From IMG/VR virus record IMGVR_UViG_3300046011_007693, positions 1-21,892 of that record: 21,892 nucleotides of DNA. One strand, written 5' to 3'. Every line of letters begins with the position of its first letter. Position 1 is the first letter of the stretch. The notes below the pieces were generated by a model that worked only from the letters and a program-made list of their open reading frames with translations, made no database searches and was not told where the DNA came from. Origin of the DNA: a virus. The translations under genes were made by a program, and so were the position numbers. Positions 9,073 through 15,226 of this stretch are shown here, piece by piece.

Positions 9073-10271
9073 GCAACGTGGAGATGACATACGACCCAAC
9101 ACAGCAGCGCATGGTGCCTGTTTCTGAGGCCCGCGTTCGCACCAACGTCGCACAGCAGCCCAGAGACGAAGAAGCCGCTGCCCCCACCCCCACACCAGCA
9201 GAAGCACTGGCTACGGCCAATGCGGCCCGTATCGGCGAGGTCGAGACAGAAGCAGGCAGGGTGGCTGGCTTGGCAGGCGGAGCGCTGGCAAGCAGGGCTA
9301 GCGAGATTGTCGCTGGTGTCAGGTCGGGAACATACTCGGTTGCAGACGCACTGGGTGCGCTAGCAAACATCACCACTGCCATCGGAACCACCACCACCAG
9401 CGGCGGGGGCAACGAGGATGACGATAATTTGCCAATGGGCGAGAACCAGGACGCAAGGGCTTTGCTTGGGTCTTACTTGGCAAGGTACGGCCTGGAGTCC
9501 CTGGGCGACACAATCTCTGGGCTTATGGCTCGTGGTGTTACCACCGAGTCCGCAGTCCTCTTTGAACTTCGTGAGACAGAGGCGTTCAAGAAGAGGTTCG
9601 CCGCCAACATCAAGCGGGCAGCAGCCGGGCTGTCACAACTCACGCCTGCCTCTTACATTGCTTTGGAAAATACCTACCGCGAAGTCATGAAGTCAAACGG
9701 CATGGACCGCTACTTCAACCGCCCAGACATCATCGAGAACCTCTTGTCTGGCGACGTTTCCCCCCAGGAACTGCAGTCCAGAATCGCCCAGGGCTATCGC
9801 CAAGTGCAAGAAGCAGATGCTGCAACCAAGACGCAGATGCGCGAACTGTACGGCGTTGAAGACTCAGACCTCGCTGCGTACTTCCTGAACCCAACCGAAA
9901 CCATGCCGGTTCTGACCAGGCGCGCAGAGGCGGCCAAGTTGGCTGCCCGTGCCAAGGAGCAGGGAAACATGCAACTCACCAGGCTTACAGCAGAAGAACT
10001 GGCATCTCGTGGGATTACAGAGGCTCAGGCTTTTCAGACATTTGGGACCATGGCTCAGAGACGCGGTCTTTTCGAAACGATGACTGGCGAAGAAGAACTC
10101 ACAGCCGAAGAACAACTCGGCGCTTCCTTTGGCTACAACACCGAGGCACAGGAGCGCCTTGCCCGACGAGCCGAGACACGTCGCGCCGCATTCCGTGGCG
10201 GCGGCAGATTTGCGACTACCACTGGCGCAACATCCGGCACGATTGAGACCGGCGCCGGAATGGCGCAGTAG
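9069..10271 (+). CDS. Predicted internal virion protein (400 aa)
   Basis: The first 120 residues are low-complexity (Ala, Thr, Pro, Gly; an acidic EDDD patch at about 116-119). From residue 130 a helical domain follows, starting LLGSYLARYGLESLGDTIS and continuing with ENTYREVMKSNGMDRYF, VEDSDLAAYFLNPTETMPVL and AEELASRGITEAQAFQTF. I recall similar helical repeats in uncharacterised phage structural proteins of actinobacterial and aquatic phages. The C-terminus (about 358-385) is Arg-rich, ending in a Gly/Thr-rich tail. The start overlaps the previous stop (ATGA). This is the last gene of the coupled block; a promoter for scaffold and capsid lies just behind it. Probably packaged in or near the head. 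A tail-associated role cannot be excluded. Confidence 0.6.
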   Translation: MSNVEMTYDPTQQRMVPVSEARVRTNVAQQPRDEEAAAPTPTPAEALATANAARIGEVETEAGRVAGLAGGALASRASEIVAGVRSGTYSVADALGALANITTAIGTTTTSGGGNEDDDNLPMGENQDARALLGSYLARYGLESLGDTISGLMARGVTTESAVLFELRETEAFKKRFAANIKRAAAGLSQLTPASYIALENTYREVMKSNGMDRYFNRPDIIENLLSGDVSPQELQSRIAQGYRQVQEADAATKTQMRELYGVEDSDLAAYFLNPTETMPVLTRRAEAAKLAARAKEQGNMQLTRLTAEELASRGITEAQAFQTFGTMAQRRGLFETMTGEEELTAEEQLGASFGYNTEAQERLARRAETRRAAFRGGGRFATTTGATSGTIETGAGMAQ

Positions 10272-10275
10272 TTCC

Positions 10276-10304
10276 CTGACATTACGCCATCGGTGGTGTA
10301 TTGT
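10276..10304 (+). promoter_or_regulatory. Sigma70-like promoter for scaffold and capsid genes
   Basis: CTGACA at 10276-10281 (5 of 6 matches to TTGACA), a 17-bp spacer, and TATTGT at 10299-10304 (4 of 6 to TATAAT; fits actinobacterial TANNNT). Predicted transcription start near 10311, giving a leader of about 90 nt before the scaffold ATG. It lies in the only real gap between the internal-protein block and the capsid genes, where extra transcription for the abundant capsid protein would be expected. No experimental support. Confidence 0.55.
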
Positions 10305-10311
10305 TTTGTTT

Positions 10312-10332
10312 GTCGGGTTCCCCCGCCCCGAC
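10312..10332 (+). promoter_or_regulatory. Hairpin at predicted 5' end of scaffold-capsid mRNA
   Basis: GTCGGG (10312-10317) pairs with CCCGAC (10327-10332) around a 9-nt C-rich loop. It would sit at the very 5' end of the transcript predicted from the upstream promoter. Such 5' hairpins can protect mRNA from decay. There is no U-tract, so it does not look like a terminator. Confidence 0.45.
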
Positions 10333-10356
10333 CTAAGCAACAAGGGTGTACGCAGC

Positions 10357-10379
10357 CTTCTGGGTCCTCCACCTAGAAG
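10357..10379 (+). promoter_or_regulatory. Leader hairpin with CCTCC loop upstream of scaffold gene
   Basis: CTTCTGGGT (10357-10365) pairs with ACCTAGAAG (10371-10379): nine pairs including one G-U. The five-base loop is CCTCC, the complement of a Shine-Dalgarno core. The scaffold ribosome site (GGAG, 10390-10393) is 11 nt downstream, so the loop could pair with it or the hairpin could simply keep the site exposed. Confidence 0.5.
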
Positions 10380-10400
10380 TGGGCAGAACGGAGTGAGCAC

Positions 10401-10862
10401 ATGTCAGATGTCAACGACCAGTTCGATGACGAGACGAGCGAAACGGTAAGCAAAGACCCCGTACGCGCGCACCTTAGAAAGGTGGAGCAGGAGAACAAAC
10501 TTCTCCGGCAGCAAGCGCAAGAGTTTGAATCCCTGAAGAGGAAGATGGCTTTCGCTGAGGCAGGCATTGATGTGAATGCCCCGCAGGCCAAATACTTCAT
10601 CAAGGGTTACGACGGCGAGGTCTCAGCCGAAGCGATTCGGGCGGCAGCACAAGAGGTAAACCTCTTACCGCAGCAGCAAGAGCCGAAAGAAGCAGTGGAC
10701 GACTCAGAGAAAAGGGCTTGGGCCAGGCTTCAAAAAGCAAGCACTGCTGCTGAGCAGACTGACGACCAAGTTGATTGGGTGAAGAAGTTGAACTCGACTC
10801 GCAGTCAAGATGAAGTCATGCATCTACTTGCGCAAATGAGAGAACAAACACAAAACATCTAG
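10401..10862 (+). CDS. Capsid scaffolding protein
   Basis: A 153-aa, acidic, Gln/Glu-rich helical protein directly upstream of the major capsid gene, the classic place for a scaffold. Residues 21-52 form a strong coiled-coil candidate (RKVEQENKLLRQQAQEFESL region). The middle (85-105) is Gln/Glu-rich and probably flexible. The C-terminus (105-153) is helical with basic patches (VDWVKKLNSTR), as expected for a capsid-binding tail. No protease motif is present, so it is not a fused maturation protease. ACGGAG lies 8 nt before the ATG. It shares a transcript with the capsid gene. The scaffold guides shell assembly inside the procapsid and leaves before or during packaging. The assignment rests on position, size and composition. 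Confidence 0.8.
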   Translation: MSDVNDQFDDETSETVSKDPVRAHLRKVEQENKLLRQQAQEFESLKRKMAFAEAGIDVNAPQAKYFIKGYDGEVSAEAIRAAAQEVNLLPQQQEPKEAVDDSEKRAWARLQKASTAAEQTDDQVDWVKKLNSTRSQDEVMHLLAQMREQTQNI

Positions 10863-10886
10863 CCCGGTGGGTTTCTCCCACTCGGG
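10863..10886 (+). promoter_or_regulatory. Intercistronic hairpin between scaffold and capsid genes
   Basis: CCCG + GTGGG (10863-10871) pairs with CCCAC + CGGG (10877-10886) around a TTTCT loop, with one bulged T at 10882. It begins right after the scaffold stop and ends 18 nt before the capsid ATG. No T-run follows, so it is unlikely to be a terminator. It may stabilise or punctuate the mRNA so that capsid is made in excess of scaffold. Confidence 0.55.
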
Positions 10887-10904
10887 AGAACGGAATAACC
10901 CACA

Positions 10905-11870
10905 ATGTCCAAGACAGAACAAAGCAGCCTTCTTACAGACCAGGTTGCATTTGACCGCATTGCGTATTTCGCACTTCGCTCCGAACTTCTGTTCGACGCG
11001 GTTGCAGACGTCATGCCGGTCGCCCAGGCAATGCCTGGCTCGTCGGTGAAGTTCACCATCTTCAACGACCTCTCCGAGGCGACCTCAACCCTGGCAGAAA
11101 CGACAGACGTCACCCCGGTGGCGATGAGCGACAGCCAAGTTGAAGTGACGCTGAACGAGTACGGCAACGCAGTCAACACCACAGCCAAGTTGCGTGGCAC
11201 GTCGTTCCTCGACGTCGACGCGGCAGCGGCGAACGTGGTCGGCTACAACGCCGGTATCTCAATCGACTCAGTCATCCGCGAGGTTCTCGCTGGCGGCACC
11301 AACGTCGTTTACGGCGGCGGCGGCACGTCCGACGAGACGGCTCGCAACCAGATTGAGGCCGAAGACATCATCGAGGCCAACGACGTTCGCAAGATTGTCG
11401 CTGCTCTCCGCAAGGCGAACGCAGTGTCGTTCAACGGCATGTACATGGGCTTCATTCACCCAGACGTGTCGTACGACCTCCGTCGTGAGACTGGTGTTGC
11501 TTCATGGCGTGACCCGCACGTGTACAGCGACCCGGCGAACATCTACAACGGTGAAGTCGGCGCCTTCGAAGGCGTGCGTTTCATCGAGTCGCCACGCGCC
11601 AAAATCTTCGAGAACGCCTCGAACGGTTCTGGCTCGACCGGAAACATTGACGTCTACTGCACCCACATCATGGGCCGTCAGGCTCTTGCTAAGGCGCACT
11701 CGATTGTCGATGGCAACGGACCGTTCCCACGTGTCGTTCGCGGCCCAGTGGTGGACGTGCTCCAGCGCTTCCAGCCAGTCGGCTGGTACTGGCTCGGTGG
11801 CTACGCACGCTTCCGCGAAGCGTCGCTGCGCCGCATTGAGTCCTCGTCGAGCATCGGCGCGAACTCCTAA
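10905..11870 (+). CDS. Major capsid protein, N4-gp56 family (HK97 fold)
   Basis: A 321-aa protein that I recognise as the N4-gp56 type of major capsid protein, which forms the icosahedral shell. Evidence: an N-terminal helical segment (LLTDQVAFDRIAYFALRSEL), beta sequence at 47-97, a helical spine region at about 108-172, and the family hallmark near the C-terminal half: MGFIHPDVSYDLR (181-193), WRDPHVYSDP (201-210) and IYNGEVGAFEGVRFIESPR (213-231). No cleavable delta-domain or protease is evident, and a separate scaffold gene precedes it. The GC-rich third positions and compact codon choice suit a highly expressed gene. GGA lies 12 nt before the ATG, and the segment AGAACGGA is shared with the scaffold leader. 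A strong terminator follows. Confidence 0.93.
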   Translation: MSKTEQSSLLTDQVAFDRIAYFALRSELLFDAVADVMPVAQAMPGSSVKFTIFNDLSEATSTLAETTDVTPVAMSDSQVEVTLNEYGNAVNTTAKLRGTSFLDVDAAAANVVGYNAGISIDSVIREVLAGGTNVVYGGGGTSDETARNQIEAEDIIEANDVRKIVAALRKANAVSFNGMYMGFIHPDVSYDLRRETGVASWRDPHVYSDPANIYNGEVGAFEGVRFIESPRAKIFENASNGSGSTGNIDVYCTHIMGRQALAKAHSIVDGNGPFPRVVRGPVVDVLQRFQPVGWYWLGGYARFREASLRRIESSSSIGANS

Positions 11871-11884
11871 TCAGGAGCAGTAAG

Positions 11885-11936
11885 AAAAAAGTGGGGGCCG
11901 GGTTTCATCCCCTGGCCCGGTCCCCACGTTTCTTAT
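11885..11936. terminator. Strong, probably bidirectional terminator after capsid gene
   Basis: A 12-bp stem with one G-U pair: GTGGGGGCCGGG (11891-11902) pairs with CCCGGTCCCCAC (11916-11927), 13-nt loop. It is flanked by an A-run (11885-11890) and followed by GTTTCTTATT, so it reads as an intrinsic terminator on either strand. It lies 14-20 nt after the capsid stop and just before the next promoter-like box, and would end the scaffold-capsid transcript. Confidence 0.9.
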
Positions 11937-11945
11937 TCATCATTG

Positions 11946-11960
11946 TGGTAAGGTAGCCCC
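11946..11960 (+). promoter_or_regulatory. Extended -10 promoter, likely leaderless start of next gene
   Basis: TGG followed by TAAGGT (11949-11954), then exactly 6 nt, then the ATG at 11961. TGn-TANNNT is an extended -10, and 6 nt to the ATG would make its A the first transcribed base. It directly follows the terminator, where a new promoter is needed. No good -35 is seen. The AAGG could alternatively act as a weak ribosome site. Confidence 0.5.
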
Positions 11961-12323
11961 ATGTCGATTTCGAATTACGCAGAAAACAAACTGCTCGAGA
12001 CACTCTCGAATACTTCTTTCTCGGTTGCAAACACCTACATCAAGTTGCACACGGGCGACCCGGGCGAAGCGGGTACCGACAACGCAGCCACCAACGCGAC
12101 GCGCAAGGTCGTCACGTGGAGCGCCGCAGCAAGCGGCAGCATGGCGACGGCTGCAACTGCAGAGTGGACCAATGTGTCCACCACAGAGACCTACACGCAC
12201 TGGTCCCTCTGGGACGCTTCTTCATCGGGCAACTGCCTGTGGACTGGAGCGCTTGCTTCTTCCGCTGCAGTGACCGCCGGAGACACTTTCCAAATTACGT
12301 CTCTGACGCTCACTCTCGATTGA
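11961..12323 (+). CDS. Small phage tail-fibre-like structural protein (gp80-like)
   Basis: A 120-aa, mostly beta protein. The motif order is typical of a small structural family found widely in actinophages: N-terminal helix SNYAENKLLETL, then YIKLHTGDPGEAGTDNAA (residues about 26-43), KVVTWSAAASGSM, WTNVSTTETYTHWSLWDA and a final TAGDTFQITSLTLTLD. These proteins are often annotated as tail fibre or tail proteins, but their exact place in the virion is not well established. It is the first gene after the capsid terminator and probably starts a new transcription unit. The next gene begins 15 nt after its stop. Family recognition is fairly firm; function is uncertain. Confidence 0.72.
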   Translation: MSISNYAENKLLETLSNTSFSVANTYIKLHTGDPGEAGTDNAATNATRKVVTWSAAASGSMATAATAEWTNVSTTETYTHWSLWDASSSGNCLWTGALASSAAVTAGDTFQITSLTLTLD

Positions 12324-12326
12324 GAG

Positions 12327-12338
12327 TAAAGTAGCCAC
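12327..12338 (+). promoter_or_regulatory. TANNNT box exactly 6 nt before start codon
   Basis: TAAAGT (12327-12332) plus 6 nt (AGCCAC) leads straight into the ATG at 12339. It matches the box before 11961 closely (TAAGGT-AGCCCC). There is little Shine-Dalgarno potential. A small 6-bp hairpin, ACTCTC/GAGAGT (12312-12327), ends at the box. It is a possible leaderless promoter. Confidence 0.4.
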
Positions 12339-13178
12339 ATGGCTACTGAAGTAACCGATTTTTCCTTCGGGTTCGTCGATACTCCTGGCTTTAGGGAGTT
12401 TGAGGAAATACCGGATTACTCCTACCGGAGAGTCGTCTATTTTGCTTCGCCGTTTAGGGCGACCCAAGCCTTTTTCAAAGGCTCCGTAGTTCGCACTGCA
12501 ACTGGTTCTGGTGTTGGTTCTTCCTCAACCTCAGCAGTTCGCATTGTGTTGCGAACCGCCACCGATTCAGGCAGTGGCGCAAGCAGCATTGCATACATTG
12601 AAGTGCTGCCTCGTTCTGCCAGCGGAACCGGAACAGGCACTTCTGGTGGGGGCGCAACATGGCTATACATTGCCCCACGCACCGCAACCGGTTTTGGCCT
12701 TGGCTCATCCACCGCAATTTCGGTTTTTGGCTCAGTCAGGACAGCAAGTGGTTCCGGTCTTGGCACATCATCCGTTACTTACAGGAAGGAACTTTTCAGA
12801 ACCGCTACGGGCACAAACACAGCCACGGAAACGGCATCAGGCCGCAAGGTGTATCGAGTCACCGCTACTGGCTCTGGCACCAGCAGTGAAACACCAGCGT
12901 CTTTCGTCAAGTTGCTCATCTTCCGTCCACCAACCGATTCACTGGTGCGCTGGGCGGACTTCGCTGGGCGCGGCATTGCCAACAGGTTCTTTAGCCACGT
13001 TGTTCCTGGCGAACGCGGTCGCAACGTCTACAAGTTGATTGACGGCTCGTTCACAGAAAACGAGCAAAGGGACATTGCCATCATTGTCAAGACCTACTAC
13101 GGTGGACATGAAAACATCGTCACCCAAAGCGAAAAGGACGAACTCATCGCCGCTGGGTACGGGGCCTACATAACCTGA
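12339..13178 (+). CDS. Virion protein with seven ~20-aa Ser/Thr/Gly repeats
   Basis: A 279-aa protein in three parts. Residues 1-50 are mixed and aromatic-rich. Residues 52-190 hold seven imperfect repeats starting at R52, R72, R92, R114, R134, R154 and R173 (spacing 20, 20, 22, 20, 20, 19). Each begins like RTATGSGxGSSS and runs into a short hydrophobic strand, a pattern that suits a beta-solenoid or stacked-hairpin fibre. Residues 195-279 form a globular domain with WADFAGRGIANRFF, TYYGGHENIVTQSEKDEL and IAAGYGAYIT; the latter type of ending recurs in uncharacterised phage structural proteins. No signal peptide or membrane segment is visible. A spike, fibre or capsid decoration protein is likely. 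Its Ser/Thr richness and the glycosyltransferase one gene away make it a candidate glycan acceptor. Confidence 0.65.
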   Translation: MATEVTDFSFGFVDTPGFREFEEIPDYSYRRVVYFASPFRATQAFFKGSVVRTATGSGVGSSSTSAVRIVLRTATDSGSGASSIAYIEVLPRSASGTGTGTSGGGATWLYIAPRTATGFGLGSSTAISVFGSVRTASGSGLGTSSVTYRKELFRTATGTNTATETASGRKVYRVTATGSGTSSETPASFVKLLIFRPPTDSLVRWADFAGRGIANRFFSHVVPGERGRNVYKLIDGSFTENEQRDIAIIVKTYYGGHENIVTQSEKDELIAAGYGAYIT

Positions 13179-13187
13179 CGGGGGACA

Positions 13188-13424
13188 ATGAAGCACAGGG
13201 AAACTCATCCGAACCTCGATGTTGAGGGCTGCTTTGCCTGCCGGATTTCACACGTTGCTGTTTCTGGCTCCGCGATGCCAACGCGCAGCAGGGCCGTGTC
13301 GGACATGAACCACAAGGAACGCATCCTCGACAAAGACCTGGATGCCTACAAGAGAATACGCAAGACCGGCGGCCAGCCGACAAAGATTGACGGTGCTGCA
13401 AAACTAGAGAAGATTGCCGATTGA
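13188..13424 (+). CDS. Small actinophage-type CxxC protein
   Basis: A 78-aa basic protein. HPNLDVEGCFACRI at residues 7-20 has a single CxxC pair, and the rest follows the order MPTRSR, then ERILDKDLDAYKRIRKTGG (about 44-62), then QPTKIDGAAKLEKIAD. This combination is familiar from small conserved proteins in many actinophages, where function is unknown. A lone CxxC could bind metal as a dimer or together with the His residues, but this is not shown. A GGGGG-rich ribosome site lies close before the ATG. Its stop overlaps the TTG start of the glycosyltransferase. Conservation of the family supports an actinobacterial host. Confidence 0.72.
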   Translation: MKHRETHPNLDVEGCFACRISHVAVSGSAMPTRSRAVSDMNHKERILDKDLDAYKRIRKTGGQPTKIDGAAKLEKIAD

Positions 13425-14524
13425 ACTACCAATCTTGGCGAGGTTTTCCTGACCCAAGATACGGGTACGGCACAATGCTCAAGGGCTTTGTCGACCACGT
13501 CCCCGCTGACGTCACGCTGCACGAACATGCCGATGTCATGGTGTTCATGATGCAGCCGTTTCAAATGGGGCACTTCTATTCCGGGCAACACAAGACGTGC
13601 TTCACGATGTGGGAATCGGACACGCTGCCTAAGCGCTTTGTTGACTGGCTACCCACATACGAACAGATAATCGTCCCCTGCACCCACAATCTGGACCTAT
13701 TCTCAAGGCACCATCGAAACGTAAAACTCGTACCTCTGGGCGTGGATTTGAAGCGATGGAAGCCAAAGGACAGAAAGACAAACCCAAGGTTCAGATTCCA
13801 TGCCGGTGGCTCTCAATGGATTCGCAAGGGATTGGACATAGTCCTTGAGGCTTTTCGACTTGCGAACCTTGATGCCGAACTGCACCTGAAGCCCAATCCA
13901 GAAGCCTTCGGGATGCCTGACCTTGACCTGCCCGACAATGTGTTTTTGCATCGGGGCTGGTTTACCGACGACCAAACCCTTGACTTCTTTCGTAGCGCAG
14001 ACTGCTGGATAGCGGCAACCAGGGGCGAAGGTTTCGGGCTGATGCCATTGCAGGCCATGGCAAGCGGCATCCCGACAATTATGAACGCAGCATCGGGGCA
14101 GGGAGACTTTGCCCATCTAGCCCCCATCGTTATTTCCCACAAGCCCGCCCCGTCGGATTACGGCGGCATGTGGGACGAATCCGACCCGAAGGAACTGGCA
14201 GGGGCGATGTGCGAGATGTATGCCAATCATGACCGCTACCTTCGGCACGCCCAAAGCGTGCTACCCAAAGTGTCAGAATGGTCCTGGGAATCGGCTGCCC
14301 GAAAACTCGCGAACGCTTTGCCCGAAGGCAAAATGCTGGCAAAGCCCAAGTTAGAGATGGCAACTGTTTGGCATCATGTAGTGCTGAACAGAACCGAACA
14401 ATGCGACATTGGCGACAAGTCCTATTACTTCGTCAAGGGCGTACCACTGCGAGTGCCCGAAAGGGTGCTTGGCGTTCTGCTCAGGACGGGGTATGTTGAA
14501 TCCCACACGAAAGAAACCCTATGA
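13421..14524 (+). CDS. GT4-like glycosyltransferase (GT-B fold)
   Basis: A 367-aa enzyme predicted to move a sugar from an activated (nucleotide) donor to an unknown acceptor. The C-terminal Rossmann half carries the family motifs: PLGVD (105-109), HAGGSQWIRKG (127-137) and the donor-site motif EGFGLMPLQAMASGIPTI (203-220). In the usual E-x7-E motif, the first Glu is E203 but the second position is Gln (Q211). The N-terminal half has WRGFPDPRYGYGTML (6-20) and MWESDTLP (63-70), as in other phage-encoded enzymes. Residues 313-367 form an extra small beta domain (KSYYFVKGVPLRVPERVLGV region) not part of the core fold. The start is TTG overlapping the preceding stop; an internal ATG at 13474 would remove the conserved N-terminus. 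Acceptor could be virion protein or host surface. Confidence 0.85.
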   Translation: MNYQSWRGFPDPRYGYGTMLKGFVDHVPADVTLHEHADVMVFMMQPFQMGHFYSGQHKTCFTMWESDTLPKRFVDWLPTYEQIIVPCTHNLDLFSRHHRNVKLVPLGVDLKRWKPKDRKTNPRFRFHAGGSQWIRKGLDIVLEAFRLANLDAELHLKPNPEAFGMPDLDLPDNVFLHRGWFTDDQTLDFFRSADCWIAATRGEGFGLMPLQAMASGIPTIMNAASGQGDFAHLAPIVISHKPAPSDYGGMWDESDPKELAGAMCEMYANHDRYLRHAQSVLPKVSEWSWESAARKLANALPEGKMLAKPKLEMATVWHHVVLNRTEQCDIGDKSYYFVKGVPLRVPERVLGVLLRTGYVESHTKETL

Positions 14525-14703
14525 AAAAGAAGACCAAATCAAGAGTCAATGAGGCGGGAAATTACACCAAGCCAGAAATGCGGAAGCGTCTATTCAAGAA
14601 AATAAAAGCCGGTTCCAAGGGTGGAGACCCCGGCGAGTGGTCGGCGCGCAAGGCACAACTCCTTGCATCCGAATACAAGAAAGCCGGTGGAGGCTACAAA
14701 TAA
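14521..14703 (+). CDS. Tiny basic phage protein 1 (60 aa)
   Basis: A strongly basic 60-aa protein beginning MKKKTKSRVNEAGNYTKPEM and ending in KAGGGYK, with GSKGGDPGEWSARKAQLLA in the middle. I recognise this sequence type from small unnamed genes in aquatic podoviruses, where it is well conserved but without known function. Its ATG overlaps the glycosyltransferase stop (ATGA), and its own stop overlaps the next ATG (TAATG). It is the first of five such genes. The high Lys/Arg content suggests binding to DNA or RNA, either packed in the head or during packaging, but that is inference. Confidence 0.8.
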   Translation: MKKKTKSRVNEAGNYTKPEMRKRLFKKIKAGSKGGDPGEWSARKAQLLASEYKKAGGGYK

Positions 14704-14939
14704 TGGCGCTTGCGAAATCCCAGAAATCCTTGAAAAAATGGACCTCCCAAAAATGGCGCACGTCCGATGGCAAACCGTCAAAGGGCAAGAAGCGCTACCT
14801 GCCAGACGCGGCATGGAATGCGCTCAGCCCGTCTGAAAAAGCCGCAACAAACAGGGCGAAAGCCAAGGGTAATAAGGCTGGCAAACAGTTTGTCAAGCAA
14901 CCCAAAAAGGTTGCGGAGAAAACCAAGAGGTACAGGTAA
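14703..14939 (+). CDS. Tiny basic phage protein 2 (78 aa)
   Basis: Begins MALAKSQKSLKKWTSQKWRT and ends KQPKKVAEKTKRYR, with YLPDAAWNALSPSEKAATNR between. An open frame continues upstream to 14637, but the ATG at 14703, which overlaps the previous stop, is the natural start because the upstream extension lies inside the preceding gene and does not look like phage protein. Similar small Lys-rich genes occur in cyanophages and pelagiphages (from memory). The ending FVKQPKK...KTKRYR is distinctive. Function unknown; nucleic-acid binding is plausible from charge. Confidence 0.8.
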   Translation: MALAKSQKSLKKWTSQKWRTSDGKPSKGKKRYLPDAAWNALSPSEKAATNRAKAKGNKAGKQFVKQPKKVAEKTKRYR

Positions 14940-15211
14940 TGGCAATCACATACCGGGGCGAACGCTTTGCTGGTTACAACAAGCCCAAACGCACCCCCAA
15001 CGCCAAGAAGTCCCATGCAGTTCTTGCCAAGTCCGGCAGCCAGGTGAAGTTGATTCGCTTCGGCCAGCAGGGCGTACAAGGCTCCCCCAAAAAGAAGGGT
15101 GAGTCCGCGTCATACCGCAAGCGTCGCGAATCCTTCAAGGCACGTCACGCCAAGAACATCGCCAAGGGTAAGATGTCTGCGGCCTACTGGGCTGATAGAG
15201 TCAAGTGGTAA
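14939..15211 (+). CDS. Tiny basic phage protein 3 (90 aa)
   Basis: Contains GSQVKLIRFGQQGVQGSPKK at about 33-52 and YRKRRESFKARHAKNIAKGK at about 59-78, then MSAAYWADRVKW at the end. The order RFG-Q-G, RRxSFKARH and AAYWADRVKW is familiar from conserved phage proteins of unknown function, often near structural genes. The conserved His and Trp residues hint at a folded domain rather than a disordered basic tail. Its ATG overlaps the previous stop (TAATG). It may bind nucleic acid or metal; no evidence of catalysis is visible. Confidence 0.8.
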   Translation: MAITYRGERFAGYNKPKRTPNAKKSHAVLAKSGSQVKLIRFGQQGVQGSPKKKGESASYRKRRESFKARHAKNIAKGKMSAAYWADRVKW

Positions 15212-15226
15212 CCGAAAGGAACAGAC

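Noticed and set aside
10312-10332. Hairpin considered as a terminator for the internal-protein block
   Set aside because: No T-run follows and it lies downstream of the likely promoter, at the 5' end of the new mRNA.
13474-14524. ATG at 13474 as the glycosyltransferase start
   Set aside because: It would delete WRGFPDPRYGYG, a segment typical of related phage enzymes; the TTG at 13421 overlaps the previous stop as other genes here do.
14637-14702. Upstream extension of tiny basic protein 2 to an earlier ATG at 14637
   Set aside because: The extension overlaps the preceding conserved gene by 66 nt and does not resemble phage protein; the ATG at 14703 overlaps the previous stop and gives the familiar N-terminus.
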